Of a DNA stretch of 22,648 nt, positions 8,631 to 15,979 are shown piece after piece. Origin of the DNA: a virus. The notes beneath the pieces are model-generated. The model was not told where the DNA came from, did no database searches, and was given only the letters and a program-made list of their open reading frames with translations. Location of the stretch: positions 1 through 22,648 of IMG/VR virus record IMGVR_UViG_3300021368_001755. One strand, 5' to 3'. Each line of letters begins with the position of its first letter. Position 1 is the stretch's first letter. The translations under genes and the position numbers were made by a program.

Positions 8631-8641
8631 TATTTATCAAA
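8631..8641 (-). promoter_or_regulatory. Late promoter (T4/cyanophage type) for the tail-like gene
   Basis: Reads TTTGATAAATA on the minus strand, identical over 11 bases to the element at 5404-5414, and lies 25-35 bases before the ATG at 8604-8606. It shares the 54-base divergent gap with the start of the plus-strand gene. Confidence 0.65.
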
Positions 8642-8660
8642 GCCAAAGGTAAATATCTAC

Positions 8661-9026
8661 ATGCAAGAAGTCGATCGAGAACGTTTACCATTCATAACAG
8701 GAATAAAGTATAGCGGCAACGAATATTACGGCATAGTAGTTAATTACGATAACACGATTCTTACACTTTACGATCTTTCAAAAATGCCTGACCAAGAGAC
8801 AAGGCAAGATTTTGTTAGCCTCGGCGAAACTTGGTGGTGGGAATCAAATAGACAGTTACCTATAGACGTATTCCTACATCATGAAATGAAACAATTTCAA
8901 CCCTTCCTAACCACAGTCGTGATGAAAGACGTTGAACACCTGTTCGGTCCTATGACAACTTTACAAAATCTTTTAAAGAAACGTATCAAACGTAGAGGTA
9001 TTCAACTAGTTAAGAAGACTGACTAG
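8661..9026 (+). CDS. Conserved hypothetical phage protein, the only plus-strand gene
   Basis: 121 residues, ATG at 8661 with AAAGG 11 bases upstream. The sequence is compact and soluble with a Trp-rich, acidic middle (GETWWWESNRQLPIDVF, about 53-69) and a basic C-terminus (KKRIKRRGIQLVKK). The Trp-rich segment recalls a conserved unannotated protein of marine T4-like phages, but I cannot name a function. It is divergent from the tail-like gene, and its 3' end overlaps the DnaE-like gene on the other strand by 17 bases. A TATAAT on the plus strand at 8606-8611 could be its -10 box but has no good -35. The basic tail could bind nucleic acid, which is only a guess. Confidence 0.75.
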   Translation: MQEVDRERLPFITGIKYSGNEYYGIVVNYDNTILTLYDLSKMPDQETRQDFVSLGETWWWESNRQLPIDVFLHHEMKQFQPFLTTVVMKDVEHLFGPMTTLQNLLKKRIKRRGIQLVKKTD

Positions 9027-9594
9027 CATCCTCACAAATTAAATTCAACTGTACAACGATTGCTGTAGCAAATGCAATGGCGTGTGCTTTCTTAAAATAG
9101 TATTCGCCATCTTGTGGTTTATCCCAAACAGTTTTTTCTATCTCATCATATGGCTTGCCCATAAGATGTTTCTTTGCTGGACGTATAATTGCAAGTATCA
9201 TTGCTAACTGCTCAATGCTAGTAGGCTTGTATGCTTTTACAACGTCAGCATAATTGTTAATATGGTACAGTTGACTTACAACTTCATGATGCTCTAGTAA
9301 GTTCCACATAGGCTTAGTTGCTAATAGTTGATCTAAGTGTGCTTCATCTTTTACATTTTGATACACACTGTTGTTTAGAAAGTCAACTTTAAACCAGCCT
9401 TCTTGATCTGCTTGTTTGTGATCAATTGTGCTGTAACCTTCTAGTGGAAACATTGGAATAGTTTGAAAGTATACACCTGTGTTATGCTTTGTGTGCTCAT
9501 TTGCTTTGTGTATACTCGCAGGTGTATGTTTGACTAAACGTAAAAAGTCATCTCTGTTTGCCATATCAATGTCTACGTCAAAATCAAAACCCAT
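9010..9594 (-). CDS. Miniature DNA polymerase III alpha (DnaE)-like palm/thumb protein
   Basis: About 194 residues. Landmarks of bacterial C-family polymerase appear in order. FDVDIDM (5-11) matches E. coli FDVDFCM and supplies two aspartates (D6, D8), followed by the shared RD. KHNTGV (36-41) matches KHAGGV. WFKVDFL (67-73) matches LVKFDFL and gives the third aspartate (D71). PTSIEQLAMILAIIRP (124-139) matches the thumb helix ending RPGP. FKKAHAIAFA (167-176) matches FNKSHSAAYA. Usual DnaE is about 1100 residues; PHP, most of the fingers, clamp-binding and OB domains are absent. ATG at 9592-9594 is preferred over GTG at 9600 because AAAGG lies six bases before it. It is the last gene of the lipoprotein operon and overlaps the oxygenase stop. 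Homology is inferred by eye; whether it polymerises DNA is unknown. Confidence 0.72.
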   Translation of the reverse strand: MGFDFDVDIDMANRDDFLRLVKHTPASIHKANEHTKHNTGVYFQTIPMFPLEGYSTIDHKQADQEGWFKVDFLNNSVYQNVKDEAHLDQLLATKPMWNLLEHHEVVSQLYHINNYADVVKAYKPTSIEQLAMILAIIRPAKKHLMGKPYDEIEKTVWDKPQDGEYYFKKAHAIAFATAIVVQLNLICEDASQSS

Positions 9595-10270
9595 GATCAC
9601 CCTTTGATAGTTTTCTCTGTAACCTCTTTACTAAATTTGTTATATTATAATTGCATGCAATACTGTAACGTTCGCTATTGCCTACAACTGGTGTCGTATA
9701 ATGTGTTAGACTTGCTGGAAAAATATACATGTCGCCAACTTCAGGTTCAACACTTATTTTCATTGTGCCAAAGCCATTCTTTTCATTCTCACCATACGTG
9801 AAGTTCAACTGTCCTCGTTGTTTTTCTCCACCTGCTACATTATAATACTTGCTTTCATCATTGTCAAGTTTAATATCTGTAAATATAACGCACACAACAT
9901 CTGCAGAAAAATTATGATGATGTGGCGGGTTATGTTCGCCTGCTACTTGTTTGTTATACCAAGCAGATAACATTTCAACTGCTGTTGGCAAGGAACCAGA
10001 ATGTATTGCTTCATTCCAAATGCCAGTGTCAATATCGTATACATATTCATTCATGTATTCTAATAATTTATCGTGTACAATTTTATTTGCAACTATTTGA
10101 TCGTAGAGATTAATCTCTTCTCTGATAAACCCAACAAGTCTATCAGTCATTGACTCTTCAGCAGATGTGCACATACTTTGCAACATGCTTACTATACTGT
10201 CATCAAGTTTTACTCTGGCAACTCTAGGTCCAAAGTTATCAATTACTCGTAACTTATTTTGTGAAGACAT
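9584..10270 (-). CDS. 2-oxoglutarate/Fe(II)-dependent oxygenase
   Basis: 228 residues from the ATG at 10268-10270, chosen over an ATG 27 bases upstream because AGGGA lies about five bases before it. The C-terminal half is a double-stranded beta-helix oxygenase of the prolyl-hydroxylase/TIGR02466-like kind: PPHHHNFSADVVCVIF (115-130) holds the first iron-ligand cluster (H117-H119), IFPASLTH (183-190) the distal histidine H190, and ERYSIACNY (200-208) the arginine expected to bind 2-oxoglutarate. The N-terminal part is helical and unassigned. It overlaps the DNA methyltransferase stop by 17 bases and the DnaE-like gene by 11. The substrate is unknown; such proteins in marine phages could act on proteins, nucleobases or small molecules. 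Confidence 0.82.
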   Translation of the reverse strand: MSSQNKLRVIDNFGPRVARVKLDDSIVSMLQSMCTSAEESMTDRLVGFIREEINLYDQIVANKIVHDKLLEYMNEYVYDIDTGIWNEAIHSGSLPTAVEMLSAWYNKQVAGEHNPPHHHNFSADVVCVIFTDIKLDNDESKYYNVAGGEKQRGQLNFTYGENEKNGFGTMKISVEPEVGDMYIFPASLTHYTTPVVGNSERYSIACNYNITNLVKRLQRKLSKGDHGF

Positions 10271-11375
10271 ATATTCCCTCAAACTTTTCAACGCCATCTT
10301 GTTTGCCGTTGCCTACACCGGGTCTAGTATTTAACATCATCTTGATTGTTTCAGTATGCTTGAAGCCTAACTTTTCTGCTGTTTCAATCCAACGATCAAC
10401 AACTTTGAATTCCTCTTTAGGAGTTTTATAGTCTGCGATGTTTGTTGCAAAGATGCCATCGTTATTTAAACCTTTGTGTATGTTACGCATAGTTGGTGCT
10501 ACATATCCTTCAAACCAACTGTCCAAACTATCGAATTGGTTCATGCATTGTGTAGGCTCATCTGAATACTTTTCTAAATTAAAGTATGGAGGACTACTGA
10601 AGGCACAATCAATATTTTCAGGCACAAACTCTTCACTAACACTTTGATGTATCTCTCCTCGTCTACCTCCTGCTTGTTCAATAAAATCATTTAGCAGTCT
10701 TAGGTTCTCTACTGTTTCTGTATTAGGGTCGACACCAACATAATCAAATTGAAGATTACTGCTTGTAATGCCCAAAAGCCTTCCGCCATATCCTGAACTA
10801 TAATCATATATCCTACCCCATAACACAGGGCAACAATACTCAGCAATAGCACGGGCATTCTGAGCTTTAAAATTTTGTATATTTTCTCCGGTGACCAACT
10901 CGAGAGAGCGTCTAATAGCAGTAGGATAAACAAGACTGTTGCCGTCCCGAAATTCAAAGCAAATACGAATTGCTCTGCGAAGTTTTGTATCATCATAAAA
11001 TCTGTCCTTCAAACTGTTTGAGCCACGTCCTTTAGGCTCTGCTGTCATCATGTTTGGGAATATGAATCTGTTTATTGTTTGACCTCTGTTATTGCCTAAA
11101 CCAATTTTACCATCTTTAACATTGTTATAACTACTGTCTCGGAATGTTTTAATAGCATCTACTACACCTTGTTCTGTATAATAGATAATAGGCACTAAAT
11201 TAATACTGCGATATAAATCAAATACAGCATCAATTGTGCCTTGCGGGTCTGCTTCATATGTTTCGTTTGTAAACTTATCAAACTCAGAGTACAAAGGTTC
11301 ATAGCCTGTAAATTCGTTGCCATGTATGTTGTCTGGTTTGATATTCCAAAACGAATATATTTTATCTAACATCAT
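10254..11375 (-). CDS. SAM-dependent DNA methyltransferase (SPPY amino-methyltransferase type)
   Basis: 373 residues. The C-terminal half is a class I methyltransferase: motif I DYSSGYGGRLLG (191-202) would bind SAM, DYVGVDPN (211-218) is the acidic motif II, and SPPYFNLEKY (261-270) is motif IV, the D/S-PPY signature of N6-adenine or N4-cytosine DNA methyltransferases. The N-terminal 150 residues may form target recognition; they show no known domain. No restriction endonuclease gene is nearby, so it would act as an orphan methylase, protecting phage DNA or marking it. The ATG at 11375 overlaps the MazG-like stop (ATGA); a second ATG three bases on has better spacing from GAGGA. Target base and site cannot be read from sequence. 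Confidence 0.85.
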   Translation of the reverse strand: MMLDKIYSFWNIKPDNIHGNEFTGYEPLYSEFDKFTNETYEADPQGTIDAVFDLYRSINLVPIIYYTEQGVVDAIKTFRDSSYNNVKDGKIGLGNNRGQTINRFIFPNMMTAEPKGRGSNSLKDRFYDDTKLRRAIRICFEFRDGNSLVYPTAIRRSLELVTGENIQNFKAQNARAIAEYCCPVLWGRIYDYSSGYGGRLLGITSSNLQFDYVGVDPNTETVENLRLLNDFIEQAGGRRGEIHQSVSEEFVPENIDCAFSSPPYFNLEKYSDEPTQCMNQFDSLDSWFEGYVAPTMRNIHKGLNNDGIFATNIADYKTPKEEFKVVDRWIETAEKLGFKHTETIKMMLNTRPGVGNGKQDGVEKFEGIYVFTK

Positions 11376-11626
11376 TCCTCAAATAGTTTACTCCACTTTT
11401 TTAATTTATGAAGTTTCTCTTGTTCACGTTCCTTCAAACCGGCTTCGTTAATTAAGCCTCGTTGTATTAAAACCTGCAAGAGGCAGTATACATCACCTGC
11501 CTCATCTTGTAAATTTTTGTAGTATTTTTTCTTCCCATCACTGCGAATCATTTTACTACATGCTTGTACTAGTTCACCACATTCTTCCATTGTGATTACT
11601 AGTGCCTCTATGTCTTTACTTTTCAT
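11372..11626 (-). CDS. mazG: MazG-like nucleotide pyrophosphohydrolase
   Basis: 84 residues, single-domain all-alpha MazG/dUTPase-2 type. The magnesium-binding pattern is EECGEL (14-19, E14, E15 and E18) followed by DEAGDV (41-46, E42 and D45), the expected E-x2-E then E-x2-D arrangement. The family hydrolyses (d)NTPs to the monophosphate; phage MazG proteins have been linked to nucleotide-pool cleaning or alarmone levels. It sits between the lipoprotein and the DNA methyltransferase, overlapping both by 11 and 4 bases. Length is that of short phage versions rather than the two-domain bacterial protein. The family is clear; the substrate is not. Confidence 0.87.
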   Translation of the reverse strand: MKSKDIEALVITMEECGELVQACSKMIRSDGKKKYYKNLQDEAGDVYCLLQVLIQRGLINEAGLKEREQEKLHKLKKWSKLFEE

Positions 11627-13307
11627 TGCCGTACCATATGTTTATAAATCCTGATTTGTTTTCAAAGGCTGATGGTGTAGCATTAGCCTCTTTCATCCAA
11701 TCGTGCAAGTCTGGAACAACTGTACCAATGTGCCATTGTACAACATCCATCAATCCGTCGTTGTTCATGTCTACAAACATACTGTCGGATTCAAGTTCTA
11801 AACAAACATCATTAGCATCACATATAGTATACCCTGGCAACTGTGGTAAGTCATAAGTGCTAGTTCTTACCAGTCCACCATTTTGGTCGTTTAACCATAG
11901 TGTAGGCAATGTTTCGTGTGCATAACCGTTTGCAGTAAACCAGTCCATATATCCGTCACCGTTTACATCTAATGATTGCTTTAATACGCCACCTGCTTCA
12001 GTAGTATCTGTTTCAAAAGGTGATGCTAACATTTCAAGCCTGCCATTGTTAAACTCAAACATAGCCATAAATGTGCCTTCTGCAAATTCAGTTTCACATG
12101 TATAAGTAGCAGTTGGATCGTAGTCGCCACCGTTAGCCAATGTTTTCATAGCCGCAAATGCAAGTAACACAGGTTGACTATCAGGCGTAGGATACCATAG
12201 TTCGAAATGGTCCCATGCAAATCCGCCGAAATAAGGCTTGTTGTTGTAGATTACAATTTCACGTCTGCCACAGCCAGCCTCATCATATGAACCCCATTCA
12301 ACCCATTCTAGGTTATCATACACATTCCAAAAGTCTAGTTTTGTAGGTGCACCACCGTTGAGTTGGAACAATGCAATACCGTCACCAGTACCACCGACTG
12401 CATAGTCAACGTTAATAGATTTAGTTGTACCAAAAGGACTATGTGTAAACGAATCTAGTGTTTGTAAGTATGGGTATTGTGCCATATCATACTTTACAGT
12501 ATCGTTATAATATTCATCAGCAACATCAACAAAGTTTTCACCATCTTGCCTATAAGCAACAGGTGTATCTGTCATATGATCTGCTGTCCAATATCCAAAC
12601 AAAATATCCCAAGTGTAATTGTTGTTAGGCAATGCCGCAACACCTTGTGCCCAAATAGGAGCACCAAGTTCTTTAAGTTCGTATTTGCCTTCCCAATTAG
12701 GTACAAGAATACCCTGCTGTGATGTTACATTAGAGAAGTCTGATCTATACTTACGAACAAAGTCATCTCTACTGATAATATAACTGATTAATGGTAGTCC
12801 ACCATTTGGATTTTCCAATGGTGTGAAGAAACCTGCTACTCCGCCAAACTCAGCACCAAGTTCCATATCATTTTTACCAAACAATGCTTGGTTATCAACT
12901 TTGTATCCGCCGCCGGGTTGACTAACTAATGCTAACATGGTGTTACGACTAGGTAAATCATGTTCGACTTCGTCGCCGGGCCATTCAACATCGTTTGAAC
13001 CACACAGGACAAACATCAATATATCCTGCTGATCGTCTGCATTTAGATCTACTGCAATCATGTGTTGAATAACAGATAGTGTGCAATAGTCTAATTCAAG
13101 TTCTGCTACAGCATTCGTAATGCCAATATCAGGTTCTGTGTTATACCCAATACTGCTATTAGGCATTGAATGCGGATATGATGTGCTTGGTGGTGGTGTA
13201 GGATTAAGAGGCTGTAAGCCAACTGATGGTGATGTTCCACCACCTCCGCCACAACCTACAAGCATCATAACGCATGTAGTTTGCAATAAAGTTCTAAATA
13301 ATTCCAC
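11616..13307 (-). CDS. Exported lipoprotein with FG-GAP/VCBS-like DxNxDGxxD repeats
   Basis: About 563 residues. The N-terminus is a lipoprotein signal peptide: RTLLQTTCVMMLVGC with lipobox LVGC, then Gly5 and a Ser/Pro-rich linker. The mature part has calcium-binding-like repeats of beta-propeller type, including VDLNADDQQD, LDVNGDGYMD and VDMNNDGLMD, so an extracytoplasmic propeller is likely. I chose GTG at 13305-13307 because GGGAG lies eight bases upstream; an in-frame TTG at 13322 would add five residues including Lys-Arg. It is first after an exact-consensus sigma70 promoter, implying strong early expression, and overlaps mazG by 11 bases. A surface lipoprotein made early could block superinfection or alter the envelope; that role is inference. 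Homology looks bacterial, suggesting acquisition from a host. Confidence 0.85.
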   Translation of the reverse strand: MELFRTLLQTTCVMMLVGCGGGGGTSPSVGLQPLNPTPPPSTSYPHSMPNSSIGYNTEPDIGITNAVAELELDYCTLSVIQHMIAVDLNADDQQDILMFVLCGSNDVEWPGDEVEHDLPSRNTMLALVSQPGGGYKVDNQALFGKNDMELGAEFGGVAGFFTPLENPNGGLPLISYIISRDDFVRKYRSDFSNVTSQQGILVPNWEGKYELKELGAPIWAQGVAALPNNNYTWDILFGYWTADHMTDTPVAYRQDGENFVDVADEYYNDTVKYDMAQYPYLQTLDSFTHSPFGTTKSINVDYAVGGTGDGIALFQLNGGAPTKLDFWNVYDNLEWVEWGSYDEAGCGRREIVIYNNKPYFGGFAWDHFELWYPTPDSQPVLLAFAAMKTLANGGDYDPTATYTCETEFAEGTFMAMFEFNNGRLEMLASPFETDTTEAGGVLKQSLDVNGDGYMDWFTANGYAHETLPTLWLNDQNGGLVRTSTYDLPQLPGYTICDANDVCLELESDSMFVDMNNDGLMDVVQWHIGTVVPDLHDWMKEANATPSAFENKSGFINIWYGNEK

Positions 13308-13315
13308 TCTTTTTA

Positions 13316-13320
13316 CTCCC
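13316..13320 (-). promoter_or_regulatory. Ribosome binding site that decides the lipoprotein start
   Basis: GGGAG on the minus strand, eight bases before the GTG at 13305-13307 and overlapping the alternative TTG at 13320-13322, which has no upstream site of its own. Confidence 0.65.
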
Positions 13321-13343
13321 AAAGTAACTTAATAAGTTCATAT

Positions 13344-13372
13344 ATTATACGTTATTTTGGGGTAAATGTCAA
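13344..13372 (-). promoter_or_regulatory. Exact-consensus sigma70 promoter of the lipoprotein operon
   Basis: Minus strand -35 TTGACA (13367-13372), 17-base spacer, -10 TATAAT (13344-13349): both hexamers and the spacing are ideal. Initiation near 13337 leaves about 30 untranslated bases, enough for the GGGAG ribosome site. It lies in the 78-base gap after thyX. Confidence 0.88.
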
Positions 13373-13400
13373 GAGTATTTAATGGTTTAAAATCAGTAAC

Positions 13401-14063
13401 TTACGCAATATCTTTACCGGCATATTCGCTTGCTATTGGGAATATCTCAGTGATTGCTTTTGCTACAGCATGAGCCAGTTCAATGTGTTCTAATTGTGTA
13501 CCATTAGCACCACGTAATTCAATGTAGTGAATCCAACTACGCAACGTGCCGTTCACATACAACCTGCTTACAGTGTTTCCTTCTGGTAGCACTGCTCTGG
13601 CCTGCTCTTTGGCAATACCGTTGCTTATAGCGAAGTTATATGCGTCTAATGACGCCTTAATAACATCTCGTTGCTTGTCTTCCCATTGTGCTTGCAACTC
13701 TGCATCTTCTGTGGGTACACTGTTCTGTCTGTTTTTAGGGTCTTGCAATCTGGCATCACGAATTTCAAAGTCTAAGTCTTTTGTAGGGTCTGCATAACGT
13801 TGACTAAACTCTTGGAAACTAAAACTTCTATGGCGTAGCATTTGACGTGCAATATCACGTGTGGTTTCAATTTCCAAACATGCTGATACCATTTCAAGTG
13901 GTGACCAATGTTTGTGCTTCATCAAATACTTTACAAGTTTCTCACTTGTTTCTTTGTTGTTTTGATTATCTGGATTGCTCACTCTTGCACAGTAAGCCAC
14001 TAAATCCAGTGCAGACTCATTGTAGTCTGGTGCTTGACTAAAACTAATCAATTTTGCTTTCAT
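13401..14063 (-). CDS. thyX: FAD-dependent thymidylate synthase ThyX
   Basis: 220 residues, normal length. Converts dUMP to dTMP with methylene-tetrahydrofolate, FAD and NADPH. The ThyX motif RHRxxSxxExSxRY is complete as RHRSFSFQEFSQRY (77-90). Upstream HWSPLEM (52-58) and downstream YVNGTLRSWIHYIELR with the dUMP-binding arginines are also in place. ATG at 14061-14063 has AAGGA seven bases upstream and overlaps the preceding methyltransferase gene by 20 bases. It is the last gene of the long uvsW transcript, before the lipoprotein promoter. It supplies dTMP for replication of this AT-rich genome. Confidence 0.97.
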   Translation of the reverse strand: MKAKLISFSQAPDYNESALDLVAYCARVSNPDNQNNKETSEKLVKYLMKHKHWSPLEMVSACLEIETTRDIARQMLRHRSFSFQEFSQRYADPTKDLDFEIRDARLQDPKNRQNSVPTEDAELQAQWEDKQRDVIKASLDAYNFAISNGIAKEQARAVLPEGNTVSRLYVNGTLRSWIHYIELRGANGTQLEHIELAHAVAKAITEIFPIASEYAGKDIA

Positions 14064-14652
14064 CTAATTTTCCTTTCATTATGGTTTGCTCTCTAGGGTG
14101 TTGAATTTGTACTCTTTCTACTCGCCAACCAGTATTGTTTGCTATCTCTTCTATTGTAGATGGCTGGTAGAAAAAGTCTTTTCTAGCATGACTGGTTGTT
14201 GGGTTACGACTTTCTTTTTTCCATCTATTCTCCTCAAAGTATGTGAAGTAGAATACGCTCTCAGTTGTAGAAATGCTCTTAAGATTTTTAAAGCATTTTG
14301 CTATATCTAATGGTGTTAAATGTGAAAACAAACTGTTTGCCCATGCTACATCGTATGCTGAGCAAAAGTTAAAATCAAATGTGCTGTTGATTGCAAAGGA
14401 TGGTTCTTTACTTAGGTCACTTTCTAATTCGTTGACGATCCCTTCTTTGAGTATTCTGCCGTATGCTTCGATACCAAAATACTTTCCTCTGTTTAGATAG
14501 GGTATAAGGTGCTTGCCTAGTCTTAAACTACCGCAAGCAATATCTAATACTGTTGTATTTTGGTGTACGTTTGCTATATCTTTTAACGTTTCGAATTGCC
14601 ACAATCCAATTCTATCAAAATCTCCACCAACATACGATCGATGGTTTTCCAT
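14044..14652 (-). CDS. Class I SAM-dependent methyltransferase
   Basis: About 202 residues from the ATG at 14650-14652, preferred over a TTG 18 bases upstream because AAGGA is seven bases before it. Motif I VLDIACGSLRLGKHL binds SAM; YFGIEAYG gives the acidic residue after strand 2; the region YDVAWANSLFSHLTP is the motif IV area with the usual F-x-H-L of small-molecule methyltransferases. The lead-in YVGGDFDRIGLWQFETL resembles methyltransferases found in polysaccharide and secondary-metabolite clusters. It lacks a DPPY or PC motif, so a small molecule, lipid, glycan or protein is a likelier acceptor than DNA. The acceptor is unknown. Position between an oxygenase-fold protein and thyX does not settle it. 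Confidence 0.8.
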   Translation of the reverse strand: MENHRSYVGGDFDRIGLWQFETLKDIANVHQNTTVLDIACGSLRLGKHLIPYLNRGKYFGIEAYGRILKEGIVNELESDLSKEPSFAINSTFDFNFCSAYDVAWANSLFSHLTPLDIAKCFKNLKSISTTESVFYFTYFEENRWKKESRNPTTSHARKDFFYQPSTIEEIANNTGWRVERVQIQHPREQTIMKGKLDESKID

Positions 14653-14677
14653 ATTCTGTTCCTTATGCAAGAACTAC

Positions 14678-15277
14678 TTATGATTTTCCAGTGTATTTTT
14701 TACGGTATTCAGGCTTCATTGGGGCGATGAAAGAACATGAAAAAAGTATATTATCTGCTCTTCCTTGATTAACAGTCATACCCCATGGAATGTAAGCAGG
14801 CCAAAAAACACATTTATGTTTTCCTGCTTTTACGACATGATTATCTGGTTGCAGTAGGTTAGGTGTTGCAAACAACTTAGAACCAAAGTTTTCAAAATAC
14901 AAATCGCCGCCTTTGGTTTGTTGTAACCAAACAGCACAGTTGTACCATCTTTCTTTGTCTAAGTTGACAGGAAATATGTGTCCTGGCTTTAATGAAATTA
15001 AGTATGGATTTAGTACACTAAGATTACGTTCGTGTAATGGAAGAACTTTGTTTACTTCTTTGTGGAAGTAATCTCCAATAAGCATTTGCAGTTTTTTTAA
15101 CTGACTATCTAGTGGGTATTCTTTGTTGGTGATTGCACCGTAATTGGTTTCCATTGCAATAGCAGAGTCTAAACTTTTGTTTGCGCCTCCTATAATTGCT
15201 GAATCTATTTCTGGTGTTAGTTCTATCTTACCTTCAAATATATAATCTGGAAATAGTGTTGATACTTTAAATGCCAT
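14678..15277 (-). CDS. 2OG-Fe(II)-oxygenase-fold protein, probably catalytically degenerate
   Basis: 199 residues, ATG at 15275-15277 directly abutting the previous stop, with AGGA six bases upstream. The layout matches phage 2OG oxygenases of the prolyl-hydroxylase class: YLISLKPGHIFPVNLDKERWYNC (92-114, given in two parts: YLISLKPGHI then FPVNLDKERWYNC), GGDLYFENFG (123-132), and VFWPAYIPWGMTVN (157-170) followed by RADNILFSCSFI (173-184). At the places where the iron ligands are expected, the H-x-D reads VNLD and the distal His position of FPxxLxH reads IPWG, so I do not see a full His-Asp-His triad. It may be an inactive relative, or my alignment may be off by a few residues. Substrate unknown. 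Confidence 0.55.
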   Translation of the reverse strand: MAFKVSTLFPDYIFEGKIELTPEIDSAIIGGANKSLDSAIAMETNYGAITNKEYPLDSQLKKLQMLIGDYFHKEVNKVLPLHERNLSVLNPYLISLKPGHIFPVNLDKERWYNCAVWLQQTKGGDLYFENFGSKLFATPNLLQPDNHVVKAGKHKCVFWPAYIPWGMTVNQGRADNILFSCSFIAPMKPEYRKKYTGKS

Positions 15278-15979
15278 TTATATTCCTGCTAGTTCGCAAG
15301 TCTTCTTAACTTCACGAACCTCTTCTTTATTTTTTGTAAACAGTTTCATCCAAAACGGAGCATCAATGACATGTTGTATCATTTTTACTTGCTCTGTATT
15401 TAAGTTATTTAGCAGTTCGTCTCCAGTAATACTCAAGTAAAGTAACCATGGAGATATCTTAGCAGCTCTAATATCATGTACTGCTCTTGCGGGAGTTACA
15501 ACTTTAAAATACTCTTGCCATTGGTGTCCTGTTTCTTCTGCCCATTTAGACAAGTAGATAACATTCCTTTCTAATGCTCTCATACCTGTTTCTTTCTTAA
15601 CAAACTCTAGCAAGTACTCATCATACAATGCATCACTGCTCCAGTCCTTAAGTTTCTTCCCATTCTTAATTAACCATTCTGCAAATTTCTCTGGCTCCAA
15701 ATATTCATTGCGAATACAACTTCTGCCAAACTTTACAAAGCCTTCATAGTAATTACTTGTAATAAAGTCTTCTATGCTTTTTGATTTACTTGCAGTAGTA
15801 TTCAATTCATAGAACATCTGGAACACTCTGTAACCTAATCTTATGTGTGTTAAATCTTTGTCTGCCCAACGTCTTTTCTTTACACACATATGAGCCGCAA
15901 GGGTACGTTCACTCTTAAAGTTCTTACCGCACCATTTACAGGTGTTATTTTCCGAAGATGTCTTTAATTGATTTGTCAT
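15278..15979 (-). CDS. Zinc-finger phage protein (C2HC), function unknown
   Basis: 233 residues. A single N-terminal zinc-binding motif CKWCGKNFKSERTLAAHMC uses C14, C17, H30 and C32 and is followed by a basic stretch (KKRRW, 34-38), a combination I associate with an uncharacterised family conserved in T4-like marine phages. The remaining 190 residues are helical, Trp- and Tyr-rich, with no enzymatic motif. The start overlaps the upstream gp62-like gene by 35 bases. A DNA- or RNA-binding role in replication or transcription is plausible from the finger and neighbours. It could instead be a protein-protein adaptor. Confidence 0.75.
   Translation of the reverse strand: MTNQLKTSSENNTCKWCGKNFKSERTLAAHMCVKKRRWADKDLTHIRLGYRVFQMFYELNTTASKSKSIEDFITSNYYEGFVKFGRSCIRNEYLEPEKFAEWLIKNGKKLKDWSSDALYDEYLLEFVKKETGMRALERNVIYLSKWAEETGHQWQEYFKVVTPARAVHDIRAAKISPWLLYLSITGDELLNNLNTEQVKMIQHVIDAPFWMKLFTKNKEEVREVKKTCELAGI

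Noticed and set aside
10709-10996. 95-codon minus-strand frame with two hydrophobic segments inside the DNA methyltransferase gene
   Set aside because: Alternative frame over methylase motif I and flanks; no ribosome site, so a chance membrane-like translation.
13373-13400. Possible rho-independent terminator between thyX and the lipoprotein promoter
   Set aside because: I could not find a GC-rich stem followed by a T run on the minus strand here.
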